Below are positions 32,555-41,459 of a stretch of DNA of 64,000 bases, in pieces. Numbering within the stretch: position 1 is the first letter of the stretch; the number at the start of each line of letters is the position of its first letter. Under the pieces are notes generated by a model. It worked only from the letters and a program-made list of their open reading frames with translations, made no database searches and was not told the DNA's origin. Origin of the DNA: Rhodobacter sp. Its GTDB lineage: Bacteria; Pseudomonadota; Alphaproteobacteria; Rhodobacterales; Rhodobacteraceae. Both the position numbers and the translations under genes were made by a program. The stretch is taken from positions 45,935-109,934 of the forward strand of contig JADCEL010000001.1 of assembly GCA_020250125.1 (NCBI GenBank), given 5' to 3'.

Positions 32555-33364
32555 ATGGCGCATATCATCGTTGTGGGGAACGAGAAGGGTGGTTCGGGAA
32601 AGTCGACCACCTGCATGCACGTGGCAACGGCGCTGGCCCGCATGGGGCACCGTGTGGGCGCGCTTGACCTTGACCTGCGCCAGAAGACCTTTGGCCGCTA
32701 TGTCGAGAACCGCCGCGCCTATCTGCTGCGCAGCGGACTTGACCTGCCCACCCCCGATTACCGCGAGCTGCCCGAGGTGGAAAAAGAGGCGCTTGGCCCC
32801 ACCGAGAACGCCTTTGACCAGCGCCTGTCGGCAGCGATTGCAGCGATGGAGGCCGAATGCGATTTCATCGTCATCGATTGCCCCGGATCGCACACCCGCC
32901 TCAGCCAGGTCGCCCATTCCCTTGCCGACACGCTGATCACGCCGCTGAATGACAGTTTCGTGGATTTCGACCTGCTGGCGCGGGTGGATGCCGAAACCGG
33001 CAAGGTGAAGGGGCCGTCGATCTATTCCGAAATGGTCTGGAACGCCCGCCAGCTGCGGGCAAAGGCCGGGCTGAAGCCGATCGACTGGGTCGTCCTGCGC
33101 AACCGCCTCGGCGCGCAGCAGATGCACAACAAGAAGAAGGTCGGCCAGGCGCTGGAAGACCTGTCAAGGCGCATCGGCTTTCGTGTGGCCCCCGGCTTTT
33201 CCGAACGGGTCATCTTCCGCGAATTGTTTCCGCGCGGCCTGACCCTGCTTGACCTCAAGGAGACCGGGGTGGACCAGCTGAATATCTCGAACATTGCGGC
33301 GCGCCAAGAAGTGCGCGACCTGATCAACGAACTGCGCCTGCCAAACGTCACTCTCAACTTCTGA
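32555..33364 (+). CDS. mipZ: Division-plane positioning ATPase MipZ
   Basis: This ParA-like ATPase forms polar gradients through ParB and restricts FtsZ to midcell. It has 269 residues. The deviant Walker A is GNEKGGSGKSTT near residues 8-19, Walker A' DLDLRQKTF near 39-47 and Walker B FIVIDCPGSHTRL near 108-120. The length and the long C-terminal segment match Caulobacter MipZ. It has a monocistronic look, downstream of the rpmE terminator. Confidence 0.94.
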   Translation: MAHIIVVGNEKGGSGKSTTCMHVATALARMGHRVGALDLDLRQKTFGRYVENRRAYLLRSGLDLPTPDYRELPEVEKEALGPTENAFDQRLSAAIAAMEAECDFIVIDCPGSHTRLSQVAHSLADTLITPLNDSFVDFDLLARVDAETGKVKGPSIYSEMVWNARQLRAKAGLKPIDWVVLRNRLGAQQMHNKKKVGQALEDLSRRIGFRVAPGFSERVIFRELFPRGLTLLDLKETGVDQLNISNIAARQEVRDLINELRLPNVTLNF

Positions 33365-33424
33365 GGGTTGAGCCGCCCTGCCACGCGTGCCATGACAGGC
33401 GCAGCCGTCCGCAAAGGCCATGAC

Positions 33425-34933
33425 ATGACCAACCCGCTTCATGACGCGCTGTTCGCCCCGCTGTCCGGCCGCCACAGCCCGCTGCTGATCCTGCAGGATG
33501 GCACCACCCTGTCAGCAGACGCCTTTCTGCGGCGGATCGCGCGGCAGGCGCATGCCCTGCGCGGGGCGGGCGTGGCCAAGGGCGACAGGATCGCCGCACA
33601 GGTCGCCAAGACGCCCGAGGCGCTGGCGCTTTATGGGGCCGCCGTTGCGCTGGGTGCGGTCTTTCTGCCGCTCAATCCCGCCTATACCCCTGGGGAGGTG
33701 GCCTATTTCCTGGGCGATTCGACGCCCCGCGTCTTTCTGTGCGACCCCGCGCGGCAGGCATCGCTTGCCCCGATGGCCGCCCGGCACGGCGCGGCCCTGC
33801 TGACGCTGGATGCACAGGGCGGCGGCACGCTGACAGATATGGCCGCAGCACAGCCTGATGGCTTCGATGCGGCCCCCTGCGGGCCGGATGATCTTGCCGC
33901 CCTTCTGTACACCTCTGGCACGACGGGCCGGTCAAAGGGCGCGATGCTGACCCAGCGCAACCTTTTGTCCAATGCGCAGGCGCTGGCGCAATTGTGGCGG
34001 TTTACCGCAGACGACGTGCTGCTGCACGCCCTGCCGATCTTTCACACCCATGGGCTGTTTGTCGCCTCGAATGTCTCGCTGCTGACCGGGGGCGCGATGA
34101 TCTTTCTGCCCGGATTCGATGCGGACACCGTCCTGCGTCTTCTGCCGCAGGCCACGGCGATGATGGGCGTACCCACCTTCTATACGCGTCTTCTGTCCGA
34201 CCCCCGGCTTGACCGCGATCTTGTGGCGCATGTCCGCCTGTTCGTCTCCGGCTCTGCCCCGCTTCTGGCCGAAACCCATCAGGCGTTTGAGGCCCGCACC
34301 GGGCAGCGCATTCTGGAACGTTACGGGATGACCGAGACCAACATGAACACCTCCAACCCCTATGACGGCCAGCGGCGGGCGGGCACCGTCGGCTTCCCCC
34401 TGCCGGGGGTGGAGCTGCGCCTGACGCAAGGCGACACCGAGGTTGCCACAGGGGATATCGGCCAGATCGAGGTGCGCGGGCCGAATGTCTTCGCAGGTTA
34501 CTGGAAGATGCCGGAAAAGACAGCCGAAGAGCTGCGCCCCGATGGCTTCTTCCAGACCGGCGATCTGGGCCGGCTTGATGCCGACGGTTATCTGAGGATC
34601 GTCGGCCGGATGAAGGACCTGATCATCTCGGGCGGTTTCAACGTTTACCCCAAAGAGGTGGAAATGCTGCTGGATGCGGTGCCGGGTGTGCAGGAAAGCG
34701 CCGTCATCGGCCTGCCCCATCCTGATTTCGGCGAGGCGGTCTTTGCTGTTGTGGTGCCGAAGGCGGGCGTCCGGCTGGAGGCCGCCGAAGTCCTGTCTGG
34801 GATCGGCGGACGGCTGGCACGGTTCAAGCAGCCCAAGGCGGCGGTCGTGGTGGCGGAATTGCCGCGCAACGCCATGGGCAAGGTGCAAAAGAATGTGCTG
34901 CGCCAGACCTATGCGGGGTGGTTCGCAAGCTGA
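33425..34933 (+). CDS. matB: Malonyl-CoA synthetase-like acyl-CoA ligase
   Basis: This 502-residue adenylate-forming enzyme joins an acid (likely malonate) to CoA with ATP. Motifs in order: P-loop YTSGTTGRSKGAML near 162-175, the A5 motif RYGMTETNMNTSN near 300-312, the hinge TGDLGRLDADGYL near 378-390 and the catalytic lysine in RNAMGKVQK near 485. The ERYGMTETNMN signature supports malonyl-CoA synthetase over generic acyl-CoA ligases. The start at 33425 is preferred to a GTG 19 codons upstream. Confidence 0.82.
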   Translation: MTNPLHDALFAPLSGRHSPLLILQDGTTLSADAFLRRIARQAHALRGAGVAKGDRIAAQVAKTPEALALYGAAVALGAVFLPLNPAYTPGEVAYFLGDSTPRVFLCDPARQASLAPMAARHGAALLTLDAQGGGTLTDMAAAQPDGFDAAPCGPDDLAALLYTSGTTGRSKGAMLTQRNLLSNAQALAQLWRFTADDVLLHALPIFHTHGLFVASNVSLLTGGAMIFLPGFDADTVLRLLPQATAMMGVPTFYTRLLSDPRLDRDLVAHVRLFVSGSAPLLAETHQAFEARTGQRILERYGMTETNMNTSNPYDGQRRAGTVGFPLPGVELRLTQGDTEVATGDIGQIEVRGPNVFAGYWKMPEKTAEELRPDGFFQTGDLGRLDADGYLRIVGRMKDLIISGGFNVYPKEVEMLLDAVPGVQESAVIGLPHPDFGEAVFAVVVPKAGVRLEAAEVLSGIGGRLARFKQPKAAVVVAELPRNAMGKVQKNVLRQTYAGWFAS

Positions 34934-34935
34934 GC

Positions 34936-34990
34936 GGCAGGGGCTTTGCCCCCGCACCCCCAGGATACTTTCAAACAGAAAATGAAGCAG
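34936..34990. repeat. Dispersed hairpin-tail element, copy 2
   Basis: The GGGGC-TTT-GCCCC hairpin (34940-34952) is followed by CACCCCCAGGATACTTTC and then AAACAGAAAATGAAG. It fills the space between two convergent genes. The arsR stop codon (34973-34971) and last residues (ASFSV) are encoded by its tail read in reverse. Confidence 0.75.
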
Positions 34991-35330
34991 GGGGATCGGG
35001 CAGGTCGGGGCCGTGCAGCTCTGCCGCCAGAAAGCGCTCCAACCCATCCAGATCGACCGGCCCGAACTGGCCGAAACCCTGCATCCAGACAGAGGCGGTG
35101 CGCAGCGCGTCAGGTTCCAGCTTGCACCATTTCACGCGGCCGCGCCTTTCCTGCGTGATCAGCCCGGCCTCGGCCAGCACCGAAAGATGCTTGGAGATCG
35201 CGGCCAGCGACATCGGGAAGGGGTCGGCCACATCGGTGACGGCCATGTCATCTTCCAGAAGCATTGCAAGGATCGCGCGCCGCGTCGGATCGGCAAGTGC
35301 GGAAAAGACCTGATCAAGCGGGTTCGACAT
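34971..35330 (-). CDS. ArsR/SmtB-family transcriptional regulator
   Basis: This 119-residue winged-HTH regulator starts MSNPLDQVFSALADPTRRAIL. The recognition helix is in PMSLAAISKHLSVLAEAGL near residues 38-56, followed by the wing RGRVKWCKLEPDAL. No metal-binding CxC is present in alpha3, so it is probably not a metal sensor. The start is the ATG at 35330; the frame upstream runs through its own operator. The C-terminal few residues derive from a dispersed repeat. Confidence 0.88.
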   Translation of the reverse strand: MSNPLDQVFSALADPTRRAILAMLLEDDMAVTDVADPFPMSLAAISKHLSVLAEAGLITQERRGRVKWCKLEPDALRTASVWMQGFGQFGPVDLDGLERFLAAELHGPDLPDPPASFSV

Positions 35331-35354
35331 GGTGCAGCTATGTCGCGCAGGCGA

Positions 35355-35382
35355 CATATCGTCAACCATCCGGTTGAATATG
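35355..35382. promoter_or_regulatory. ArsR-type operator upstream of arsR
   Basis: TCAACC (35362-35367) and GGTTGA (35372-35377) are separated by ATCC, flanked by CATAT (35355-35359) and ATATG (35378-35382). The TCAACC-N4-GGTTGA core is typical of ArsR regulators of this subgroup. It lies 25 bases upstream of the arsR start. Confidence 0.7.
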
Positions 35383-35555
35383 GCAGAAGGGCGGCGCAGA
35401 CCCGATCTGTTGCGCCAGGCGCGGCGCGCATCCGGATGACGGCAGGAATACATTTATATATCAATGATCTAACCAGATTGCCGCAGGGCAGATCGACGCT
35501 TGACTCATCCCTGCACCCCCCGTAGCTTCCGCCCGACTGCCAAGGGGACGCAGAG

Positions 35556-35891
35556 ATGGCTGACGAACCCGATCCCGACCGGCTGCGTGCCCTGGAAGCG
35601 CGGCTGAACCGGGTTAGGGGCCAGGCCGTAAAGGCTGACGCATCGGTGGGCACAGGCTTTTCGCAGGGCGAGGTGGCCTGGCGGATGATCATCGAACTCG
35701 TGACCGGCATGGTGATCGGCATGGGGATTGGTTACGGGTTGGATGTGCTGTTCGGCACCCTTCCTGTCTTGCTGATCATCTTCGCGCTTTTCGGGTTTGC
35801 CGCCGGCATCAAGACGATGCTGCGCACGGCGGACCAGATGAAGAAACAACAGGACGCGGGCAAGCCCGGGTTCAGCGATGGGGGCGAATAG
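35556..35891 (+). CDS. atpI: AtpI/AtpZ-like ATP synthase accessory protein
   Basis: This 111-residue protein has two membrane helices ([20 protein letters not shown] near 46-66 and [17 protein letters not shown] near 69-86) and charged ends. AtpI-type proteins help assemble the c-ring. It is the first gene of the F0 cluster, separated from atpB by one base. Confidence 0.88.
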   Translation: MADEPDPDRLRALEARLNRVRGQAVKADASVGTGFSQGEVAWRMIIELVTGMVIGMGIGYGLDVLFGTLPVLLIIFALFGFAAGIKTMLRTADQMKKQQDAGKPGFSDGGE

Positions 35892-35892
35892 A

Positions 35893-36645
35893 GTGACCAC
35901 GGAAGGCGAAAGCAGCGGTTTTGCGATTCACCCGATGGATCAGTTCGTGATCAAACCCCTGTTTGGCGGGACAGAGGTCTACTGGTACACGGTCACCAAC
36001 GTGACGCTGTGGATGGCGATTGCGGTTCTGTGCATCGCGGGTCTGCTGGTTCTGGGCACCCGCCGCCGCGCGATCATTCCGTCGCGGACGCAATCCGTGG
36101 CAGAGATGATCTACGGCTTCATCTACAACATGGTCGAAGAGGTGACCGGCCATGACGGGGTCAAATACTTTCCCTATGTCATGACCCTGTTCCTGTTCAT
36201 CCTGTTCGCCAATCTGCTTGGTCTGGTTCCGACCAGCTTCACCACGACCAGCCATGTCGCCGTCACGGTGACGCTGGCGCTGATGGTGTTCCTTGGCGTC
36301 ACGATCCTTGGCTTCATCAGGAATGGCATCGGCTTTCTCAGCATGTTCTGGGTGTCATCGGCCCCGCTGGCCGTGCGCCCGATCCTGGCGGTGATCGAGG
36401 TGATCTCTTACTTCGTGCGCCCTGTCAGCCATTCCATCCGGCTTGCCGGCAACCTGATGGCAGGCCATGCGGTGATCAAGGTGATCGCGGGCTTTGCATC
36501 CCTGGCGGTCGTTTCGCCTGTCGTGGTCGGCGCTGTCGCGGCAATCTACGGTCTGGAACTGCTTGTTGCGGTTGTCCAGGCTTACGTCTTTACCATTCTG
36601 ACCTGTGTTTATCTGCGCGACGCCGTCGGCGGGGCGCACCACTAG
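35893..36645 (+). CDS. atpB: ATP synthase F0 subunit a
   Basis: This is the proton-channel subunit, with 250 residues and about six helices. The conserved arginine is in [17 protein letters not shown] near residue 180. The starting segment [14 protein letters not shown] is typical of the order. The start is probably the GTG at 35893, with GGGGGCGAA upstream, one base after the atpI stop. An ATG at 35878 inside atpI would add five residues. Confidence 0.93.
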   Translation: MTTEGESSGFAIHPMDQFVIKPLFGGTEVYWYTVTNVTLWMAIAVLCIAGLLVLGTRRRAIIPSRTQSVAEMIYGFIYNMVEEVTGHDGVKYFPYVMTLFLFILFANLLGLVPTSFTTTSHVAVTVTLALMVFLGVTILGFIRNGIGFLSMFWVSSAPLAVRPILAVIEVISYFVRPVSHSIRLAGNLMAGHAVIKVIAGFASLAVVSPVVVGAVAAIYGLELLVAVVQAYVFTILTCVYLRDAVGGAHH

Positions 36646-36696
36646 GGTCCGGACGATCAACCAATCCAATCCACATTCCATAAGGAGCTGAAAGCT

Positions 36697-36933
36697 ATGG
36701 AAGGCGATATCGCAGAAATGGGCAAATTCATCGGTGCAGGTCTGGCCACGATCGGGCTGGGCGGTGCCGGTATCGGTGTGGGCCACATCGCGGGCAACTT
36801 CCTGTCGGGTGCGCTGCGCAACCCGTCGGCCGCGCCGGGCCAGATGGCGAACCTTTTTGTCGGCATCGCCTTTGCCGAAGCGCTGGGCATCTTCTCGTTC
36901 CTGATCGCGCTGCTGCTGATGTTCGCGGTCTGA
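36697..36933 (+). CDS. atpE: ATP synthase F0 subunit c
   Basis: This is the c-ring subunit, a 78-residue helical hairpin. The polar loop RNPSA is near 41-45 and the ion-carrying carboxylate is Glu61 in FAEALGIF. The glycine-rich first helix ([16 protein letters not shown]) is typical. It has a TAAGGAG Shine-Dalgarno. A strong hairpin follows the stop. Confidence 0.97.
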   Translation: MEGDIAEMGKFIGAGLATIGLGGAGIGVGHIAGNFLSGALRNPSAAPGQMANLFVGIAFAEALGIFSFLIALLLMFAV

Positions 36934-36954
36934 TCCCGCCAAACCGTTGCTTGG

Positions 36955-36982
36955 GGCCGGAGGGGGCAAGCCCCGTCCGGCC
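36955..36982 (+). promoter_or_regulatory. Two-tier hairpin downstream of atpE
   Basis: GGCCGGA (36955-36961) pairs with TCCGGCC (36976-36982). Inside it GGGGC (36963-36967) pairs with GCCCC (36970-36974). It lies 22 bases after the atpE stop and 28 before atpB'. It may partly terminate transcription or protect the atpE mRNA end, which would help make excess c subunit. Confidence 0.65.
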
Positions 36983-37009
36983 AATCCACTGGGCCCGCAG
37001 GAGAACGAC

Positions 37010-37543
37010 ATGGCAACCGAAGCCACAAAGGCGGCCGGCCAGGGCGGCGAAGCCGTTGGAATGCCGCAGCTCGATTTTTCAACCTGGCCGAACCAGATAT
37101 TCTGGCTTCTGGTCACGCTGGTCGTGATCTATCTTCTGCTGACGCGTATCGCGCTGCCCCGGATCGGGGCGGTGCTTGCCGACCGCAAGGGGGCCATCAC
37201 CAATGATCTTGCGGCGGCGGAAGAGCTGAAGCAAAAGGCGCTGAAGGCCGAAAAGGCCTATAACGAGGCGCTGGCGCAGGCCCGCGCCGATGCCGCAAAG
37301 ATTGTGGCCGAAGCCCGCGCAGGCATCCAGAAAGACCTGGATGCGGCACTTGCAAAGGCAGATGCGCAGATTGCCGCGAAATCCGCTGAATCCGAAGGGC
37401 GCATCACCGAAATCCGGGACGGCGCTTTGGCAGCCGTGACCGAGGTTGCCAAGGATACCGCAAGGGAAATCGTGGCGGCCCTGGGCGGCAAGGCTGATGC
37501 CCGGTCGGTGGCGGCGGCTGTCACGGCGCGGCTGAAAGGGTAA
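37010..37543 (+). CDS. atpG: ATP synthase F0 subunit b'
   Basis: This is the second stator subunit found in photosynthetic bacteria and many Rhodobacterales, with 177 residues. One helix ([20 protein letters not shown] near 32-51) is followed by a long Ala/Glu/Lys coiled coil. The start at 37010 has a GCAGGAG Shine-Dalgarno; the frame upstream reads through the hairpin. Confidence 0.93.
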   Translation: MATEATKAAGQGGEAVGMPQLDFSTWPNQIFWLLVTLVVIYLLLTRIALPRIGAVLADRKGAITNDLAAAEELKQKALKAEKAYNEALAQARADAAKIVAEARAGIQKDLDAALAKADAQIAAKSAESEGRITEIRDGALAAVTEVAKDTAREIVAALGGKADARSVAAAVTARLKG

Positions 37544-37548
37544 GGGCG

Positions 37549-38103
37549 ATGATCCGGATCATTCTTGCAAGCCTGTTGGCCGCAACCCCCGCACTTGCTG
37601 CGAAGGGCCCCTTCTTTTCGCTGCACAACACCGACTTCGTCGTGCTGATGGCGTTCATCGTCTTTGTCGGCATCCTGCTTTATGCCAGGGTGCCCGCGCG
37701 CCTGACCGCGATCCTTGACGCCCGCGCGGTTCAGATCAAGGCCGACCTGGCCGAGGCCAAGGCCCTGCGGGAAGAGGCACAGACAATTCTGGCAACCTAC
37801 GAGCGCAAGCAGAAAGACGTGCAGGCCCAGGCTGACCGCATCGTTGCAACCGCCAGGGAAGAGGCGATGGCCGCCGCCGCCGAGGCGAAGGAAGAGCTGA
37901 AAGCATCGATCACCCGGCGTCTGGCGGCTGCGGAAGACCGCATCGCTTCGGCCGAAACCGCCGCATTGCGTGAGGTGCGCGAACAGGCCGTTTCGGTGGC
38001 CATTGCGGCTGCGGGCGACCTTCTGGCAAAGCAGATGACCGCCGAAGGCGCAGGGGCGATGATCGAGGCTTCGATCAGGCAGGTGGGTCAGCGCCTTCAC
38101 TGA
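37549..38103 (+). CDS. atpF: ATP synthase F0 subunit b
   Basis: This stator subunit has 184 residues. The N-terminus looks like a cleavable signal peptide (MIRIILASLLAATPALAAKG). A membrane helix (FVVLMAFIVFVGILLYA) and the ARVPARLTAILDARAVQIK start of the peripheral stalk follow, then a long coiled coil. It is the last gene of the F0 cluster; the F1 genes are not in the window. Confidence 0.94.
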   Translation: MIRIILASLLAATPALAAKGPFFSLHNTDFVVLMAFIVFVGILLYARVPARLTAILDARAVQIKADLAEAKALREEAQTILATYERKQKDVQAQADRIVATAREEAMAAAAEAKEELKASITRRLAAAEDRIASAETAALREVREQAVSVAIAAAGDLLAKQMTAEGAGAMIEASIRQVGQRLH

Positions 38104-38136
38104 CCCGCATCGACCGTGCAGACCCTGTCCGGTTTG

Positions 38137-38165
38137 GACCCGGCAGGCATCCTGCCTTTGGGGTC
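38137..38165 (+). terminator. Hairpin after the F0 operon
   Basis: GGCAGG (38142-38147), CAT, CCTGCC (38151-38156) is followed by TTT and embedded in an outer GACCC/GGGTC pairing (38137-38141 with 38161-38165). It is 34 bases past the atpF stop, between convergent genes. Confidence 0.45.
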
Positions 38166-38212
38166 AGGCGGGGACATCCGCCGCAGATGCCGGCTGCCGC
38201 GCGCCGCATCGG

Positions 38213-38983
38213 TCACGTGCGGCGCTGTTCATGTTCCAGCCGCTGCAGGGCGATGGCCTCGTGGCGTTCGGCACGGTGCTGGTTGTGCAGGGCCGTCTCC
38301 ACGTAACTCATATGCGCCTCAACAGCGGCGCGCGCCGCCCCCGGGTCGCGGGCCTGCAGGGCGCTGTTGATTGCGCGGTGCTGGTCCAGCAGGGCCTCGC
38401 GGGTGGTGCGCTGCCGGAACATGATCTGGCGGTTGTAGAACACGCCTTCGCGCAGAAGCTGGAACATCGAGCGCATCATGTGCAGCATGACAACGTTGTG
38501 GCTTGCCTCGATGATCGCCATGTGAAAGCCGGCATCCAGTTGCGCCTCATCCTCGGGGGCGCGGCGCGCGTCGATCTGTTCCATCTTGCGCAGGATCGCG
38601 CCGATCACCTGCAGGTCAGTGTCCGAGGCCAGGCGCGCCGCCCGCTCTGCCGCCAGCCCTTCCATATCCCGCCGGAAGGCGATGTAGTCGAACACCGCCT
38701 CTTGATGGGTTGCAAAGAGCTGGACCAGCGCATCGGAAAAGGCCGATCCCAGCACATCGGCAACAAAGACCCCGGCCCCCGCCCGGCTTGTCAGCAGGCC
38801 GCGCTGTTGCAGGTCGGCCACCGCTTCGCGCAGCGACGGGCGCGAAACCCCAAGCCGTTCGGACAGATCACGCTCTGATGGCAGGCGCTCTCCGGGCCGC
38901 AGGATGCCGCGCAGGATCAGCAGCTCGATCTGCCGCACCACGGATTGGGCCAGTTTTTCCTGCTCGACCCTTTGGAATGGCAT
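38213..38983 (-). CDS. GntR-family regulator, FadR subfamily
   Basis: This 256-residue regulator has a winged HTH near residues 10-75 (GERLPSERDLSERLGVSRPS, then LREAVADLQQRGLL). The C-terminal FCD ligand domain has the metal-site pattern FHMAIIEASHN near 150 and HRAINSALQARD near 210. Such PdhR/LldR-like proteins sense carboxylic acids. The target is unknown and no catabolic gene is adjacent. Confidence 0.9.
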   Translation of the reverse strand: MPFQRVEQEKLAQSVVRQIELLILRGILRPGERLPSERDLSERLGVSRPSLREAVADLQQRGLLTSRAGAGVFVADVLGSAFSDALVQLFATHQEAVFDYIAFRRDMEGLAAERAARLASDTDLQVIGAILRKMEQIDARRAPEDEAQLDAGFHMAIIEASHNVVMLHMMRSMFQLLREGVFYNRQIMFRQRTTREALLDQHRAINSALQARDPGAARAAVEAHMSYVETALHNQHRAERHEAIALQRLEHEQRRT

Positions 38984-39083
38984 CTGTCCCTCTGGCCGGT
39001 GGCTGGCGCGCGCTGCGCGAGCCTGCGGAGTTTCCCGCCGACGGGGCCGGGCCGCACGCCCGGCGCCGCAGTTGCGGGCAGCG

Positions 39084-39734
39084 TCAGGTCGTGGGGCGGA
39101 TCACCATCTCGACCCGCCGGTTCAGGGCGCGGCCCTCGGGCGTCAGGTTCGAGGCAACCGGGAAATCCTCTCCGCGGCCGATGGCCACGATCCGGCGGCT
39201 GGGCACGCCGGCGGTGCGCAGCTTGTCGGCCACGGCACCGGCGCGGCGCTGCGACAGGTCCTGGTTCAGCGCGGCCGTCCCGGTGTTGTCAGTATGGCCG
39301 ACGATCTCGATCGTGCTGTCGGGATAGTTCAGCAGGTTTGTTGCCAACGCGTCCAGATCGCGCAGCAGGTCCGGGCGCAAGGCGGCGCTGTTGGTGGCAA
39401 AAAGGATGTCCTGGGGCATGGTCACGGTCAGCGAGTTGCCGTTGTTCACCACCCGTGTCTGGTTCGAAACGCTTGCCTGAAGGTCCGCAGCCTGCCGGTC
39501 CAGCGTGGCACCGATGACCCCGCCCAGGGCCCCGCCCAGCACGGCACCGGTCGCAGCCTGGGCCAGCCGGTTGCCGCCCGAGGCCGTCGCCCCGATCGTC
39601 GCGCCCACCAGCGCGCCGGTGACGACACCCGTGGTGGCCCTGGGGCCGCCGGCGATGGTCTGCGTTTCCGGGGCGCAGGCGGCAAGGCCCAGCAGTGCAA
39701 CGGAAGCGATGACAAGCGGAGTTCCTGGTTTCAT
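39084..39734 (-). CDS. OmpA-family lipoprotein with glycine zipper
   Basis: This 216-residue envelope protein has a lipobox signal (LGLAAC, lipidated Cys20) and a glycine-zipper hydrophobic segment (VVTGALVGATIGATASGG, with repeats to about residue 78). The C-terminal peptidoglycan-binding OmpA domain includes DILFATNSAALRPD, GHTDNTG and NRRVEMVI. It likely tethers the outer membrane to peptidoglycan. Confidence 0.9.
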   Translation of the reverse strand: MKPGTPLVIASVALLGLAACAPETQTIAGGPRATTGVVTGALVGATIGATASGGNRLAQAATGAVLGGALGGVIGATLDRQAADLQASVSNQTRVVNNGNSLTVTMPQDILFATNSAALRPDLLRDLDALATNLLNYPDSTIEIVGHTDNTGTAALNQDLSQRRAGAVADKLRTAGVPSRRIVAIGRGEDFPVASNLTPEGRALNRRVEMVIRPTT

Positions 39735-39839
39735 GGTCTGCCTCTGATTTTGTTGCGCAAAAGCGGATGTTCTGCCCCCTTATAGCAGCCCTTCCGGGGC
39801 ACCAAAACCCTGCTTGGATGCCTGCGGCGCAGCGGCGTT

Positions 39840-40688
39840 TCACGCGGCGTCAGACCGGGCGGCTTCCCATGCCAGCATGGCCCGCTTGACCGGCAGGCCC
39901 CAGTGATATCCGCCCAGGCCCCCGGACTTGCGCAGCGCGCGGTGACAGGGAATCAGCCAGCTCACCGGGTTGCGCCCCACCGCTGTTCCGACAGCCCGCA
40001 CGGCCCTGGGGTGGCCAACTGCCGTGGCAAGGTCAGAATAGGTCGTGACCTGGCCGCTGGGGATGCGCAACAGGGCTTCCCAGACCTTGATCTGAAACGG
40101 GGCACCGATCAGGTAAAGGGGGGCGGGCTGCGCTGCTGTGGCCTGTCCGAATGCGCCGCGAACCCAATCGTGCAGGCGCAGGGGTGCTTCAACGAAGTCC
40201 GCCTTCGGCCAGCGCCCCCGCAGATCAGCCATCGCCCCGGCCTCGCCGGTTTCGGCGGTAAAGGCGATGCCGCAAATCCCTTTTCCGGTCCCCATCACCA
40301 GGGCCGGCCCGAACGGGCTGTCAAAGCGGCCCCAGAAGATCTGCAGCCCCGCACCGCCGCGCGCGAATTCCCCCGGTGTCATCGCTTCCCACCGCAGGAA
40401 CAGATCATGCAGCCGCCCGCCCCCCGACAGGCCGGCGGCAAGCGATGTGTCCAGCACGCTGTGCCGTTCAGCCAGAAGGCGCCGGGCGAGGTCCAGCGCA
40501 AGATACTGCTGATAGCGCTTGGGCGAGACGCCGACCCAAAGCGAGAAGACCCTTTGGAAATGCGCCGTGCTCATGCCGATGCGGCTGGCCAGATCATCCA
40601 GCGTCAGGGCAGGCCCGCCATCGTCGATCAGGCGCAGGGCACGGGCAATGACGGCATAATGGTAGGGGTCCTGTGGCAGGTCTGTCAT
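39840..40688 (-). CDS. Ada-like AraC/O6-methylguanine-DNA methyltransferase
   Basis: This 282-residue protein has an AraC-type HTH (about 5-105, SRIGMSTAHFQRVFSLWVGV) fused to an alkyltransferase domain (about 115-275). The suicide cysteine is in NPVSWLIPCHRAL near 250. The N-terminal methylphosphotriester (zinc Cys) domain of full Ada is missing, so the inducible switch may differ. It repairs O6-alkylguanine and may regulate genes. nth is divergent with about 125 bases between. Confidence 0.92.
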   Translation of the reverse strand: MTDLPQDPYHYAVIARALRLIDDGGPALTLDDLASRIGMSTAHFQRVFSLWVGVSPKRYQQYLALDLARRLLAERHSVLDTSLAAGLSGGGRLHDLFLRWEAMTPGEFARGGAGLQIFWGRFDSPFGPALVMGTGKGICGIAFTAETGEAGAMADLRGRWPKADFVEAPLRLHDWVRGAFGQATAAQPAPLYLIGAPFQIKVWEALLRIPSGQVTTYSDLATAVGHPRAVRAVGTAVGRNPVSWLIPCHRALRKSGGLGGYHWGLPVKRAMLAWEAARSDAA

Positions 40689-40814
40689 GGCAAAGCTCCT
40701 TTCGGGGTCAGTCTAGGGGGGCTGCGCCGGGCCTGCGACCCGGATTTTGCGGGTTCCTGCGGCAGTGGTCCAACGGCGCTTGCCCAAGGGCGCGGCGTTT
40801 GGCAGAAGGCAGGC

Positions 40815-41459
40815 ATGGCACGCCAGCTTGATTACCCCACGATCCGAGAGATCTTCACCCGCTTTCAGGCGGCCGACCCCGAACCGAAGGGTGAGCTGGA
40901 GCATGTCAATGCCTATACCCTGCTGGTGGCTGTGGCGCTTTCGGCGCAGGCGACCGATGCGGGCGTGAACAAGGCGACGCGCGCCCTTTTTGCAATGGCC
41001 GATACACCCGCCCGGATGCTGGCCCTGGGCGAAGAGGCGCTGATGGGGCACATCCGCACCATCGGCCTGTTCCGCACCAAGGCCAGGAACGTGATGAAGC
41101 TGAGCCGCCTTCTTGCCGAAAAGTTCGGCGGCGAGGTGCCGTCATCACGCGCGGCGCTGCAATCGCTGCCGGGGGTGGGCCGCAAGACGGCCAATGTCGT
41201 GCTTAACATGTGGTTCCGCTATCCGGCGCAGGCGGTGGATACCCATGTCTTCCGGATCTGCAACCGCACCGGCATTGCCCCCGGCAAGACCGTTGAAGCC
41301 GTGGAAACGGCACTGGAAGACCATATTCCCGCCGAATTCGCGCTGCATGCCCATCACTGGCTGATCCTGCACGGGCGCTATACCTGTGTTGCGCGCAAGC
41401 CGAAATGCCCCGCCTGCCTGATCCGCGACCTGTGCCCCCATGAGGACAAGACCCGATGA
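40815..41459 (+). CDS. nth: Endonuclease III
   Basis: This is a bifunctional DNA glycosylase/AP lyase for oxidised pyrimidines, with 214 residues. The HhH motif LPGVGRKTANVVLN carries the catalytic lysine (near residue 122). The catalytic Asp is in AVDTHVFR near 140. The C-terminal 4Fe-4S set is C-x6-C-x2-C-x5-C (CVARKPKCPACLIRDLC). The stop overlaps the PfkB gene start (ATGA). Confidence 0.95.
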   Translation: MARQLDYPTIREIFTRFQAADPEPKGELEHVNAYTLLVAVALSAQATDAGVNKATRALFAMADTPARMLALGEEALMGHIRTIGLFRTKARNVMKLSRLLAEKFGGEVPSSRAALQSLPGVGRKTANVVLNMWFRYPAQAVDTHVFRICNRTGIAPGKTVEAVETALEDHIPAEFALHAHHWLILHGRYTCVARKPKCPACLIRDLCPHEDKTR

